From: Poriferisodalis sp965221945
GTDB lineage: Bacteria; Actinomycetota; Acidimicrobiia; Acidimicrobiales; Poriferisodalaceae
NCBI RefSeq assembly: GCF_965221945.1
Contig: NZ_OZ244925.1
Span: forward strand, 2,108,001-2,172,000
Reading direction: 5' to 3'
DNA: 64,000 nucleotides
Shown: positions 9,074 to 17,033 of the stretch, piece by piece
Layout: each line of letters starts with the position of its first letter
Numbering within the stretch: position 1 is the first letter of the stretch
The notes under the pieces: model-generated
Told to the model about the DNA's origin: nothing
Seen by the model: the letters and a program-made list of their open reading frames with translations, nothing else
The model's database searches: none
Program-made: the position numbers and the translations under genes

Positions 9074-9853
9074 TCAGCCGGTCACGCCCTCGATGAACTC
9101 CGCGACAGCGTCGTTGAAGGCGCCCGGCCGTTCTTGGTTCGCCAGGTGGCCGGCGTCGCCAATCTCCACATAGCGAGCATCCGCGATTCCCTCGGCGAGC
9201 CGCTGGGAGGCTCGCGGCGGGGTGACCTCGTCGTGCTCGCCCACCACCACGAGCGTGGGCGCGGCAATGCGCTCCAGATCCGGGTAGTGGTTGGATTCCG
9301 CCATCGAGTCGCATGCCCACTGGTAGCAGGGCATGCGGATCGACGGGATCATCATGTCGGCGACATGAGACCGAAGCTCCGAGGATGCTCCCGGGCTGAC
9401 GAGCCGCTGCGCACGTGCCGCAGCGAAGCCTTCGGGTCCCAGGTCGACGAAGTCTGCCGCTCGCGCCCGCATCGCCTCCGCCTGTTCGGGCTTGGTGCCG
9501 GCACCGGCACTCGAATCGGCCAGGATGAGCGAGGAGACCAGATCGGGATGCCGCAGAACGAGGCGCGTCGCGGTGACGCCGCCCCACGAGACGCCCAGCA
9601 CAGCAACCGGCCCGTCGGACTCAGCGGCTATCAGCGACGCAGCCGCATCGGCCCAGCCGTCGATGCCGGGGGCGTCATCGGGATCGGCCGAGAAGCGGTA
9701 ACCGGGAGCGTCCCAAGCCACCAACCGCATGCCCAACCGCTCCGCCAGCGGCCGCTGACCCAAGAAGGCATCGGCGCACGAGCCGATGCCGTGCAGGCAC
9801 AGCAGCGCAGGTGCGTCGTGCGCACCGTATGACCAGCGAAAGACGTTGCTCAT
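9074..9853 (-). CDS. Alpha/beta-fold hydrolase
   Basis: The 259-aa product has an HG-x oxyanion region (LLCLHGIGS), a nucleophile elbow GVSWGG with S89, the acidic residue D208 in GEHDEVTP and the catalytic H236 in GDAGHLANQ. This gives a full Ser-Asp-His triad. The family includes carboxylesterases, ring-cleavage hydrolases and lactonases, and the substrate is not apparent. It lies downstream of the SMP-30 gene on the same strand (130-base gap), so the two could be co-transcribed and act in lactone or ester hydrolysis; this is inferred only. Confidence 0.87.
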   Translation of the reverse strand: MSNVFRWSYGAHDAPALLCLHGIGSCADAFLGQRPLAERLGMRLVAWDAPGYRFSADPDDAPGIDGWADAAASLIAAESDGPVAVLGVSWGGVTATRLVLRHPDLVSSLILADSSAGAGTKPEQAEAMRARAADFVDLGPEGFAAARAQRLVSPGASSELRSHVADMMIPSIRMPCYQWACDSMAESNHYPDLERIAAPTLVVVGEHDEVTPPRASQRLAEGIADARYVEIGDAGHLANQERPGAFNDAVAEFIEGVTG

Positions 9854-9983
9854 GCCGCCTCCCTCACCAGAGAACAGTCGCCGACCACGCTCATGGGCCT
9901 GCTCAGCAGCGCGGGACCAGTCGGCACGCGCACGCCGTGCTTGACGGGGGATGAGCAGGAAATCGAGCGGGTGTGCTGAGAGT

Positions 9984-10823
9984 TCATGGCTTCGGTCGAA
10001 CCCGCGCCAGCGGGGTCGGCACGCCAGCCACAGGGGCGCGGGTCCGGAAGATGCAGCCGCCGTCGGATGTGCCGCCGCCGGTCACGACGTACAGATCGCG
10101 CATGTCGGCGCCGCCGAAGCAGACGCTGGTGACGAACTGGTCGGGAACCGGCACGGCAACGTCCGGCTCGCCGTCGGGCGTGTAGCGCTGCACCCGGCCG
10201 CCTTCGGCCAGTGCAACCCACACGCCACCCTCGACATCCACCGCCAAGCCGTCGGGCACTTGGCGCTCGCGCACGAACTCGCGCCGGTTCGACACAGCGT
10301 CACCTTCCACATCGGACACCCACACCCGGCCCGGGATGCTGTCGGAGTGATACAGCCTCGTGCCATCAGGAGAGAAGCCGATGCCGTTGGTGAGCCGTAC
10401 CTCGTCGTAGACCACCTCGGCTGACCCGTCCAGGTTGATGCGATACAGCTCGCCGGGCACGTCGGCAGATGACTCATCGAACGGGTTGCGGCGCAGCGAT
10501 CCGACATAGACACGGCCCAGCGCATCGGTGTGCATGTCGTTGAAACCGGCAACGTCAGGGGCGAACAGCACCTCCGAGCCGGCATCGGTGACGTGCTGGA
10601 TGTTCCGGCCGCTCACCACCACGCCGCCGTCGGCGTGCAGCACCATGCCGCCCACGCCCCGACGCTTGGGCACGACCACCTCAATCTCGCCGTCGGGCCT
10701 CCGCCGGCGCACGCCGCCGTTAGGAACGTCAGAGAAATAGAAGTTGTCGTGCTCGTCAACCCGGGGCCCTTCGATCAGCCCCCATCCCGAACTCAGCAAC
10801 TCCAACTCGAAATCAGCACTCAT
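9984..10823 (-). CDS. SMP-30/gluconolactonase/LRE family beta-propeller
   Basis: This 279-aa protein has the SMP-30 pattern: an early EGP motif (LIEGPRVDEHDNFYFSD), NGIGFSPDGTRLYHSDS in the middle, and a late CFGGADMRDLYV blade. The motifs include the acidic and Asn residues that bind the catalytic divalent metal in this family. The family hydrolyses sugar lactones or related esters. ATG at 10823 is preceded by GGGGGAG with 6-base spacing. The GTG five codons upstream overlaps that ribosome-binding site and is less likely. A second family member lies at 24838. Confidence 0.86.
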   Translation of the reverse strand: MSADFELELLSSGWGLIEGPRVDEHDNFYFSDVPNGGVRRRRPDGEIEVVVPKRRGVGGMVLHADGGVVVSGRNIQHVTDAGSEVLFAPDVAGFNDMHTDALGRVYVGSLRRNPFDESSADVPGELYRINLDGSAEVVYDEVRLTNGIGFSPDGTRLYHSDSIPGRVWVSDVEGDAVSNRREFVRERQVPDGLAVDVEGGVWVALAEGGRVQRYTPDGEPDVAVPVPDQFVTSVCFGGADMRDLYVVTGGGTSDGGCIFRTRAPVAGVPTPLARVRPKP

Positions 10824-10944
10824 CAACGTCTCCCCCACGCCAAGTCCTGACGCTCGGCCATCGACCCCGGCCCGCAGGCCAGCGGTGTGCGGACCCTAAC
10901 GAACATGACGTGTGCTGGCGCATCGCTGCTGCCCGAGCAAGAAG

Positions 10945-11094
10945 GGGCGGGTTTGCGGGATAGCGCAGGGTTGGGAAGTGACGCGGCGTCGGGAAACACC
11001 AGCCGCGCTGCTGTGGCGTGTATTAGGGAAATAGGGCGGGTTTGCGGGACGGTGCGGGGTTGGGCAGCGACGCGGCGTCGGGGGGCACCAGCCG
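10945..11094. repeat. 61-bp imperfect direct repeat at the 3' end of the HNH gene
   Basis: Positions 10945-11005 and 11034-11094 are two 61-base direct copies with about eight differences. The right copy encodes the last residues of the HNH protein (PDAASLPNPAPSRKP). The left copy encodes nearly the same peptide (PDAASLPNPALSRKP) beyond its stop, so it is a partial duplication of the gene's 3' end. Confidence 0.85.
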
Positions 11095-12537
11095 GTAGCG
11101 GCCGTCGCGGACGACGACCTGCCAGTTGTGGTCGTGGATGCGGTCGTGGCAGGACCAGCACACCAGCACCAGATTGTCAACCCGCGTCGCGCCGCCACAC
11201 CTCCAGGGGACGATGTGATGTGCTTCGCAGTCGCTGGGCACTGCACCGCAGCCAATGCACGCGCCGTCGCGGGCGATCAGGGCGCGGCGCTGCGCCGCGG
11301 TGGGTGCCCGCCCGGCGACGGCCTCATAGAGGGGTGTGAGCTGTTTGCCGAACAGCACGACCGAGATGTCGGCGTTGCAGCAGAGCCGATCGATCACGCT
11401 GGCGGGGACGGGGCCCGCGCCGACGATCTCGCCCATCCCGCCGCACTCGTCGAGCAGGTCGCCGAGGTCGGCTCGCACGATGATCTCCGTGAATGGGCCC
11501 CTGCGCCCCACCGAGACCGCGTCGCCGGACGCTGCATCGTCGGGGGCTGCGTGGTTGCCACCGAAGGCTGAGCTGCCGAGAGTCTTGTCTCCAGCAGCGG
11601 AGTCGACGGAGGCTGCGTGTCCCGTCACTTGGTCACCTGTCACCGTGTCGCCTGCCAGCAGGCTGTCCGAGTCTGTGCCGCCGGATTCGGTGCGACCGGG
11701 CATCTTGTCGCCAGCAGCGGTGTCGCCGGAGACTGTGCTGTGAATGTCAGTGGGCATGGGGACGGCGTGCGTGATGGTGCGGTCGAGCGCGTCGGCCATG
11801 CGCTGATCGCGGGTGCGCACCGCGCCGTGGCCTGCCCAACTGCTGCGTGCTGCATCGCGGAGAGCTGAGTCGTCGGGATTCGCGGCTGGGCGGGTGCGCA
11901 TCAAGCGGCGGTCGGCTTGGCGGAGGCGCTCGGCTTCGGCCCGGATGCGGGCCTGGATGCGGGCACCCATCTCTGCATCGAATGAGCCGCGCATCTGCAC
12001 GGTCCCGTCGTCGCCGTTCCAGAAGCGCACATTGCGGTTGCGCCGGTTGCGGCGATGCCGCTCGGCGAGGTCCGCGGCGCTCTGGTGCTGCGCGGTCCAG
12101 CGCTTGGAAGCGTGGGCGAACTCGTCGGGCGGCAGCGTCTTGGCCAGGTTCACGAGATCAGCATCGCCTTGCACCGCTTCGGGGCTGGTGTCGCGCGCTG
12201 CTCGGGCCAGACGGGCGGCGTTCGCCATGGACATCTCACCTTGGGTCAGCGCAGATTGGGCAGCGGGCACCTGCTCGAGCTCGGCGGCGGTGCGCACATT
12301 GCGCGCCGCGTCTGAGCGCGGTACGGCGGCAATCTGGTGCAGCACTCCGGCGCCGCCGTCGCCGTGGCGCTCGCGCTGCGCTATCTGCGACGCCACGGCG
12401 GTCTCGAGCGTCTCGAGCTTGGTGCGCAGTGGCTTGGCCAGCCCCAGCGCGTCGCGCAGCTCCCCGGTAGGCGCCGCGTCGACGCCATCGAGCGCTGCTG
12501 CGAGCGAGTCGAGCGCCTGCCGCACCTGAGAGAACAT
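11023..12537 (-). CDS. DUF222 / HNH endonuclease domain protein (13E12 repeat family)
   Basis: The 504-aa protein has an N-terminal DUF222 region (about 1-260). The C-terminal HNH nuclease domain contains CIGCG (427-431), the CEAHHIVPW core (437-445), NLVLVC (455-460) and CHDRIH (463-468), i.e. paired zinc-binding cysteines and the catalytic histidines. Such proteins are often multicopy in actinobacteria and may be parts of mobile elements; their biological role is not settled. Residues 270-329 form an unusual five-residue periodic spacer. The upstream region is AT-rich, in contrast to the gene. The ATG at 12537 is the only reasonable start. Confidence 0.88.
   Translation of the reverse strand: MFSQVRQALDSLAAALDGVDAAPTGELRDALGLAKPLRTKLETLETAVASQIAQRERHGDGGAGVLHQIAAVPRSDAARNVRTAAELEQVPAAQSALTQGEMSMANAARLARAARDTSPEAVQGDADLVNLAKTLPPDEFAHASKRWTAQHQSAADLAERHRRNRRNRNVRFWNGDDGTVQMRGSFDAEMGARIQARIRAEAERLRQADRRLMRTRPAANPDDSALRDAARSSWAGHGAVRTRDQRMADALDRTITHAVPMPTDIHSTVSGDTAAGDKMPGRTESGGTDSDSLLAGDTVTGDQVTGHAASVDSAAGDKTLGSSAFGGNHAAPDDAASGDAVSVGRRGPFTEIIVRADLGDLLDECGGMGEIVGAGPVPASVIDRLCCNADISVVLFGKQLTPLYEAVAGRAPTAAQRRALIARDGACIGCGAVPSDCEAHHIVPWRCGGATRVDNLVLVCWSCHDRIHDHNWQVVVRDGRYRLVPPDAASLPNPAPSRKPALFP
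11551..11730 (-). repeat. Degenerate five-residue repeat within the HNH protein
   Basis: Residues 270-329 read as about twelve pentads of the form xGDxx (for example SGDTA, AGDKM, AGDTV, TGDQV, AGDKT). They form a low-complexity spacer between DUF222 and the HNH domain. The underlying DNA is a degenerate 15-bp tandem repeat. Confidence 0.7.
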
Positions 12538-12559
12538 ACGTTCACTCTAGCGACGCCGT

Positions 12560-12660
12560 GCCACATACGAGCGTTTTCATCTCATAATAATTATTACAAA
12601 TATATTACAGTATGTTATACTCAGGACAGTTATTTTTCAATCAATTTCAATATCGCCATA
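12560..12660 (-). promoter_or_regulatory. AT-rich promoter region upstream of the HNH gene
   Basis: About 90 bases here are far richer in A/T than the rest of the window. They contain TTGAAA, TATAAC and TAATAT elements on the minus strand and a small inverted repeat AGTAT-GTT-ATACT. A promoter for the HNH gene is likely, and a boundary of horizontally acquired DNA is an alternative. The rest of the gap (12661-12812) holds nothing I can identify. Confidence 0.4.
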
Positions 12661-12812
12661 CGCGCCCACGCCGCGGCCTTGAGCACCGCCGCCGCGACCG
12701 GCGGCAGCCGCACTGAACGCATCGCTCGGAGGATTAGCGGGCCGGGCTGACACCGCCCGGCAGACCAGCAGACAGGGCCAACATCGCCCGGTAGCTCAGC
12801 GGGTGGGGCTGG

Positions 12813-13448
12813 TCAACGCGCCGGGCTGAGATCGATCGGCAGCCGATGGCCGACCCGGGTGAACAGGTCCTGCAGCATCCGCAGCGTCAGACCCCATATG
12901 ACCCGGCCGTGCGCAACCTCGATGCCGGGGAAGTGCATGTCGGGGCGAGGCGGATAGTGGTAGTCGATGTGGTGGCGGGGATCGGCCAACTCGGCCACCG
13001 GCACCCACAGGGCATCGGCGACCTCGTAGTTCAGGGTCAGATCGGGTCGAGCGCCCTCGAGCCAGCACACGTGCGGCGTGACGCGCAGCCCCGAGTTCGA
13101 CCAGCGCGGGCTGCCCTCGAGGTCGTCAAGCCGGCCGAGCCAGCGAACGCCGCTGTGCGCAGTGATGTCGAATCCGATCTCTTCGCGGCTCTCGCGGACC
13201 GCTGTGTCGAACGTGTCATCGTCGTCGGGCTCGGTGCGGCCACCCGGGAATGCCATGTGGCCGGACCACGGGTCGCCGTCACGGGTTGCTCGCTCGATGA
13301 AGAGCACCTCAGGGCTGCTGCCGTTGGATCGCACCACCGCGGCGACTGCGGCGGTCGGACCGTGGTGCGGGGTGTCGAGAGTGTGGTTGAGCACCTCGCC
13401 CAGGGGCTGCGCCGCGAAGGCGTCGGTGAGACTCGGAACCCCAAGCAC
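12813..13448 (-). CDS. NUDIX hydrolase (CoA pyrophosphatase-like)
   Basis: The 211-aa product has the NUDIX box at residues 69-93. It begins GGRTEPDDDD and ends RESREEIGF, so the key REx2EE metal-binding glutamates are present. The SGHMAFPGGR lead-in matches the CoA/acyl-CoA diphosphatase branch. It probably hydrolyses CoA derivatives to phosphopantetheine plus adenosine 3',5'-bisphosphate. GTG at 13448 is chosen because longer versions would run antiparallel into the acyl-CoA dehydrogenase gene. No good ribosome-binding site is seen, so the start is uncertain. Confidence 0.82.
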   Translation of the reverse strand: MLGVPSLTDAFAAQPLGEVLNHTLDTPHHGPTAAVAAVVRSNGSSPEVLFIERATRDGDPWSGHMAFPGGRTEPDDDDTFDTAVRESREEIGFDITAHSGVRWLGRLDDLEGSPRWSNSGLRVTPHVCWLEGARPDLTLNYEVADALWVPVAELADPRHHIDYHYPPRPDMHFPGIEVAHGRVIWGLTLRMLQDLFTRVGHRLPIDLSPAR

Positions 13449-13542
13449 AGGGCGAAGCGTAGATCGGCGGTGCGTGACGGCTCCGGGTTCGCCCCCAACG
13501 ACAGCGGGCTCGGCCGCGATGGCCGCTGCTACCGTCCCCGCG

Positions 13543-14787
13543 ATGACCGCCGCCGACGCTGACACCTCGGGCCCTGACACCGCGCCTCCTGAGCCTGGCA
13601 ACTTCGACGATCCAGCCAGCGGCATGGACGCTGCGTCATTCGAAGGCTTCGTGGACGAGGTCACGCAGTTCCGCGACACGGTTGTGGCACCGAACGTGTC
13701 TCGCTGGGAGGGCGAGAAGCGGATGGCGCCCGAAGCTCTGCGGGAAGCGTCGAGGCTCGGAATGCTGGCGATGGAAGTTCCCACAGCGCTCGGCGGCCTC
13801 GGGATGAGCTTCGCCCAGAAGTGCCGTATCGTCGAAGTGCTGAGTGCCGTTTCGATGCCGTTCGCATTCAGCCTCGTCAACACCGCAAACGTGGCCGCAC
13901 GAGTGGCACAGTTCGGCAGCGACGCCCACCGGGAGCGCTACCTGGCCGAACTCATGGCGGGCCGCCGTTTTGGCTCGTCGGCGCTGACGGAGCCCGGCGC
14001 AGGCAGCGACTTCGCCAACATCGCCACCACGGCAACGCCCGTCGAGGGCGGCTGGCGGCTCGACGGTGCCAAGGCCTGGATCACCAACGCCGCTCACTCC
14101 GATGTCATCTTCTGTTACGCGCAGACTGAACCTGGTTCGCGCGGCCGCGGCATGGCGTCGTTCCTGGTGGACGGCACGCAGCCCGGATTCGAACGCCTGC
14201 CGCCCTACGAACTCGCCGGCGGCCACCTGATCGGCACGGGGGGTTTCCAGCTCGACGGCTACTTTGCCGCGGTCGAGGACCTCATTGTGCCGCCGGGGCA
14301 AGCCTTCGTGACCGCCCTGTCGGGCATCAACGGCGCCCGGACCTACGTGGCAGCGATGTGCTGTGCCATGGTCGAGGCGACGCTCGCGGGCGCAGTTCGC
14401 TACGGCGCCCAGCGCCAGGCCTTCGGGCGGCCGATCATCGAGCACCAGGGGCTCGCCTGGAAACTCGCCGGTGTGCAGAACCGCCTCGAAGCAGCCCGGC
14501 TGCTGACCGATCGTGCCATCGATGCGGTCTCCGAATCGATCCGTACCGGCGACGCTTCGGGGGCGATCCTGCCCGCTGCGCACGCCAAGAAATTCGCCAC
14601 CGAGACCGCCGAGGCCGACATTGCGGCATGCATCCAGGCGATGGGTGCGGAGGGCCTGCGCAGCGCCTACCCGTGGGGCCATCACCTCGTCGGCGCACGT
14701 ATCGCGAACTACGTGGACGGCAGCACCGAGATCCAGACCGACCGCATTGCCCGTTCGCTGCCAACCATTTATCCATTCGACGCTTGA
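13543..14787 (+). CDS. Acyl-CoA dehydrogenase family protein
   Basis: The 414-aa product has the N-, middle and C-terminal acyl-CoA dehydrogenase domains. Visible landmarks are SALTEPGAGSDFANI (FAD/substrate contact), WITNAAHSD, the helix RQAFGRPIIEHQ, and a C-terminal DGSTEIQTDRIAR. The family removes two hydrogens from acyl-CoA with FAD. In typical members the C-terminal segment reads YEGT/S and supplies the catalytic glutamate. Here the aligned residue appears to be aspartate. ATG at 13543 is preferred; an in-frame ATG lies eight codons upstream at 13519. The gene diverges from the NUDIX gene and is convergent with the CoA-transferase. Confidence 0.87.
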   Translation: MTAADADTSGPDTAPPEPGNFDDPASGMDAASFEGFVDEVTQFRDTVVAPNVSRWEGEKRMAPEALREASRLGMLAMEVPTALGGLGMSFAQKCRIVEVLSAVSMPFAFSLVNTANVAARVAQFGSDAHRERYLAELMAGRRFGSSALTEPGAGSDFANIATTATPVEGGWRLDGAKAWITNAAHSDVIFCYAQTEPGSRGRGMASFLVDGTQPGFERLPPYELAGGHLIGTGGFQLDGYFAAVEDLIVPPGQAFVTALSGINGARTYVAAMCCAMVEATLAGAVRYGAQRQAFGRPIIEHQGLAWKLAGVQNRLEAARLLTDRAIDAVSESIRTGDASGAILPAAHAKKFATETAEADIAACIQAMGAEGLRSAYPWGHHLVGARIANYVDGSTEIQTDRIARSLPTIYPFDA

Positions 14788-14823
14788 AGTCGCGCTGTGT
14801 GCGTAACCATCGACGCATCTCGC

Positions 14824-16011
14824 TTAGCCGAAGGCGCCCTGCTCGCGGAGCGCAGCGATGTCATCCCACGTGTAGCCGTGCTCGAGCAAGACCTCTTCGG
14901 TGTGCTGACCGAGCTCTGGCGCGACGGCGCCTGGTTCGAGCGGGGTGGCTGACATGCGGATCGGGGTGCCGATCACCACACGGCTGCCGTCGGCGTGTTC
15001 CACCCATTTCAGGTAGCCGTTGTCGTACATCGACTGATCGGCGACGATCGTCTCGTAGTCGCGGACCAGCCCGTAGCGAACCCCGGCCTCGTCGAGCGTC
15101 GCCTCCCACTCACCGAGGGTCCTGGTCGGGAACACCTCGTCGATGATGGCCACCAACTCGGCTCTGGCATCGGCGCTCAGCATGAGGGCCATGAACCGCT
15201 CGTCTTCGGCAAGATCGGGTCGGTCGAGCAATTGGGCGAAATCGGGCCATTGCGGTCCGGTGCCGCTGAGCAGGTGGATCCAGCCGTCGGCCGCTTCGAC
15301 GGTGTGGAGCAGGGTCGGAACAATGGCGTGGCCCGAATGGTTCCGTTCCGGGTTGCGGCCGGTCATCAGGGTGTAGGTGATCTCGGACGCCTGGGCGTAG
15401 ATCATGCCGCCCACGAGCGACACGTCGATCCGCTGCCCTGTGCCGGTCTTGGACCGATGGAGCAACGCGGCCAGAATGCCGGCGACCATGTTCTGGCAGC
15501 CGACGTGGTCGGAGATGACTGCCCCGTTGATGATCGGTGGACTGCCGTCGATCCGGGTCCCGAACATGAGCCCGCCTTCGGCCTGACCGGTCATGTCGGC
15601 TCCTTCGCGGACGGACTTGGGGCCGATAGGCCCGAAGCTCGAACCGGCGGCGTACACGAGCCGGGGATTGATGGCTGACAGGTGCTCGTATGACAGGCCC
15701 CAGGCCTCCATGGTCCCGGGCACGAAGTTGTGGATCAGGACGTCGGTCGCCTCGACGAGCCGCTCAATGGTGCTCTTCCCGCCTGGAGTGCGAAGGTCGA
15801 GCGTGACCGACCGCTTCCCTCGGTTGCACGCTTCGTAGTACGGACTTCGGGGATCGTCCGCCGAAACGGGGATGACCCGTCCCAGGTCACCCATGCCCGG
15901 CAGCTCGATCTTGATGACCGACGCTCCCAGGTCGTGCAGGGTGGCCGCAGCCTGCGGACCCTGCACCAACACGGCTAGGTCCAGCACTGTGTAGTCGTCA
16001 AGCGCTCCCAT
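14824..16011 (-). CDS. CaiB/BaiF (family III) CoA-transferase
   Basis: The 395-aa protein has the family III CoA-transferase architecture. VLDLAVLVQGPQAAATLHDLGA opens the Rossmann half (given here in pieces: VLDLAVLVQGP, then AAATLHDLGA). NRGKRSVTLDL contributes CoA binding. The catalytic aspartate is D139 in GADMTGQAEGG. The enzyme moves CoA between carboxylic acids; partner acids are not evident. Start ATG 16011 gives the canonical MGALDDYTVLDL N-terminus. The frame stays open to 16140 but the added residues are not family-like. Neighbouring acyl-CoA dehydrogenase and ligase genes fit a carboxylic-acid degradation context. Confidence 0.9.
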   Translation of the reverse strand: MGALDDYTVLDLAVLVQGPQAAATLHDLGASVIKIELPGMGDLGRVIPVSADDPRSPYYEACNRGKRSVTLDLRTPGGKSTIERLVEATDVLIHNFVPGTMEAWGLSYEHLSAINPRLVYAAGSSFGPIGPKSVREGADMTGQAEGGLMFGTRIDGSPPIINGAVISDHVGCQNMVAGILAALLHRSKTGTGQRIDVSLVGGMIYAQASEITYTLMTGRNPERNHSGHAIVPTLLHTVEAADGWIHLLSGTGPQWPDFAQLLDRPDLAEDERFMALMLSADARAELVAIIDEVFPTRTLGEWEATLDEAGVRYGLVRDYETIVADQSMYDNGYLKWVEHADGSRVVIGTPIRMSATPLEPGAVAPELGQHTEEVLLEHGYTWDDIAALREQGAFG

Positions 16012-16190
16012 CGCCGGATGGTAACGCCCACCATTCGCGGCAGCCTCCCGGTCACTCGAAACCAACACCGCACTCTTGCGAGCGGTCGTCATGAATCTCG
16101 ACTTCGCACCAACGTAAGACGACCCTCGACGTCTCGCCATTGGTCCTGGGTTGCCAAACTACGTAGACCACACCTCAAAGGACGGTGACC

Positions 16191-16874
16191 ATGTCAGCCG
16201 CATCAGCGCAGACAGCTTCCGCGGATCTCTATCGGACGATGAGCACGCTGCGGGCCGTGCGCCGTCTTCGCACCGACCCGATTCCCCCCGATGTCCTTGA
16301 ACGGGTTCTGCAGGCGGCGTGCTGGGCCCCGACTGGCGGCAACCAGCAACCATGGCGAGTGGTCGTCGCTACCGACCCGGCCGTCAAACAAGGATTGTCC
16401 GACATCTACGGGCCGGAGTGGGCGAAGTACACCGGTGGATTCATGAAGCGGCTCGAAGGCCTCCCCTCCGACGAATTCGCCAAGTGGGAGCGGGTCATAG
16501 CTGCGGGCGACTACCTGGCCGATCATCTGCACGAGGCCCCGGCGATCCTGCTGTTCTGCGCCAACCCAGCGATGATGGCGATCACCGATGCCAAGTTGGA
16601 TCGGGTCAGCATGGTCGGCGGCGGCTCGGTGTACCCGGCAGTGCAGAATCTGATGCTGGCGTGCGCGGCCGAGGGGCTGGGTTGCACCCTCACGACACTG
16701 CACTGTTTCCGCGAGGACGAAGTGAAGTCGTTACTGCAAATACCCGACGGATGGGCCACGGTCGCGATGGTGCCGATCGGGTACCCGGTCGGCAAGGGCA
16801 ACGGCCCGATAACTCGACTGCCGCCGGCCAACATGGCCTACCGCGACATGTTCGGTCAGGCCTGGACGAGCTGA
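16191..16874 (+). CDS. Nitroreductase-family FMN oxidoreductase
   Basis: The 227-aa protein has RAVRRLRTDPIPPDVLERVL at the N-terminus, which contains the FMN-phosphate-binding Arg pair. APTGGNQQPWRVVV is the diagnostic nitroreductase motif, and VQNLMLACAAEGLGCTLTT is the dimer helix. It is most like the NfnB/BluB-related branch that reduces nitro groups, enones or halogenated phenols; the substrate is unknown. ATG at 16191 follows AAAGGAC with 7-base spacing. The GTG two codons upstream would sit inside the ribosome-binding site. Confidence 0.88.
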   Translation: MSAASAQTASADLYRTMSTLRAVRRLRTDPIPPDVLERVLQAACWAPTGGNQQPWRVVVATDPAVKQGLSDIYGPEWAKYTGGFMKRLEGLPSDEFAKWERVIAAGDYLADHLHEAPAILLFCANPAMMAITDAKLDRVSMVGGGSVYPAVQNLMLACAAEGLGCTLTTLHCFREDEVKSLLQIPDGWATVAMVPIGYPVGKGNGPITRLPPANMAYRDMFGQAWTS

Positions 16875-17033
16875 TCTGGTCCTCTGGCAACGTAATGGTC
16901 AAGGTGTGATGTGGACGCCGACGCCTCGACGCCACCTATACGAGCGGCTGAAACCGGATCAACAACCTGTTGCGACGGCTGCGTTCCGGAATCCGGTATG
17001 TCAGGCTCTCACCGTGTTCACAGGGGGTAGGTC

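Noticed and set aside
12789..12830. tRNA-like 5' end (CCCGGTAGCTCAGCGGGT) in the gap before the NUDIX gene
   Set aside because: The D-arm-like start is not followed by an anticodon arm or a T-loop, and the sequence runs into the NUDIX coding region.
13078..13542. Extension of the acyl-CoA dehydrogenase upstream to 13078
   Set aside because: It would overlap the NUDIX gene antiparallel and the added residues do not match the family.
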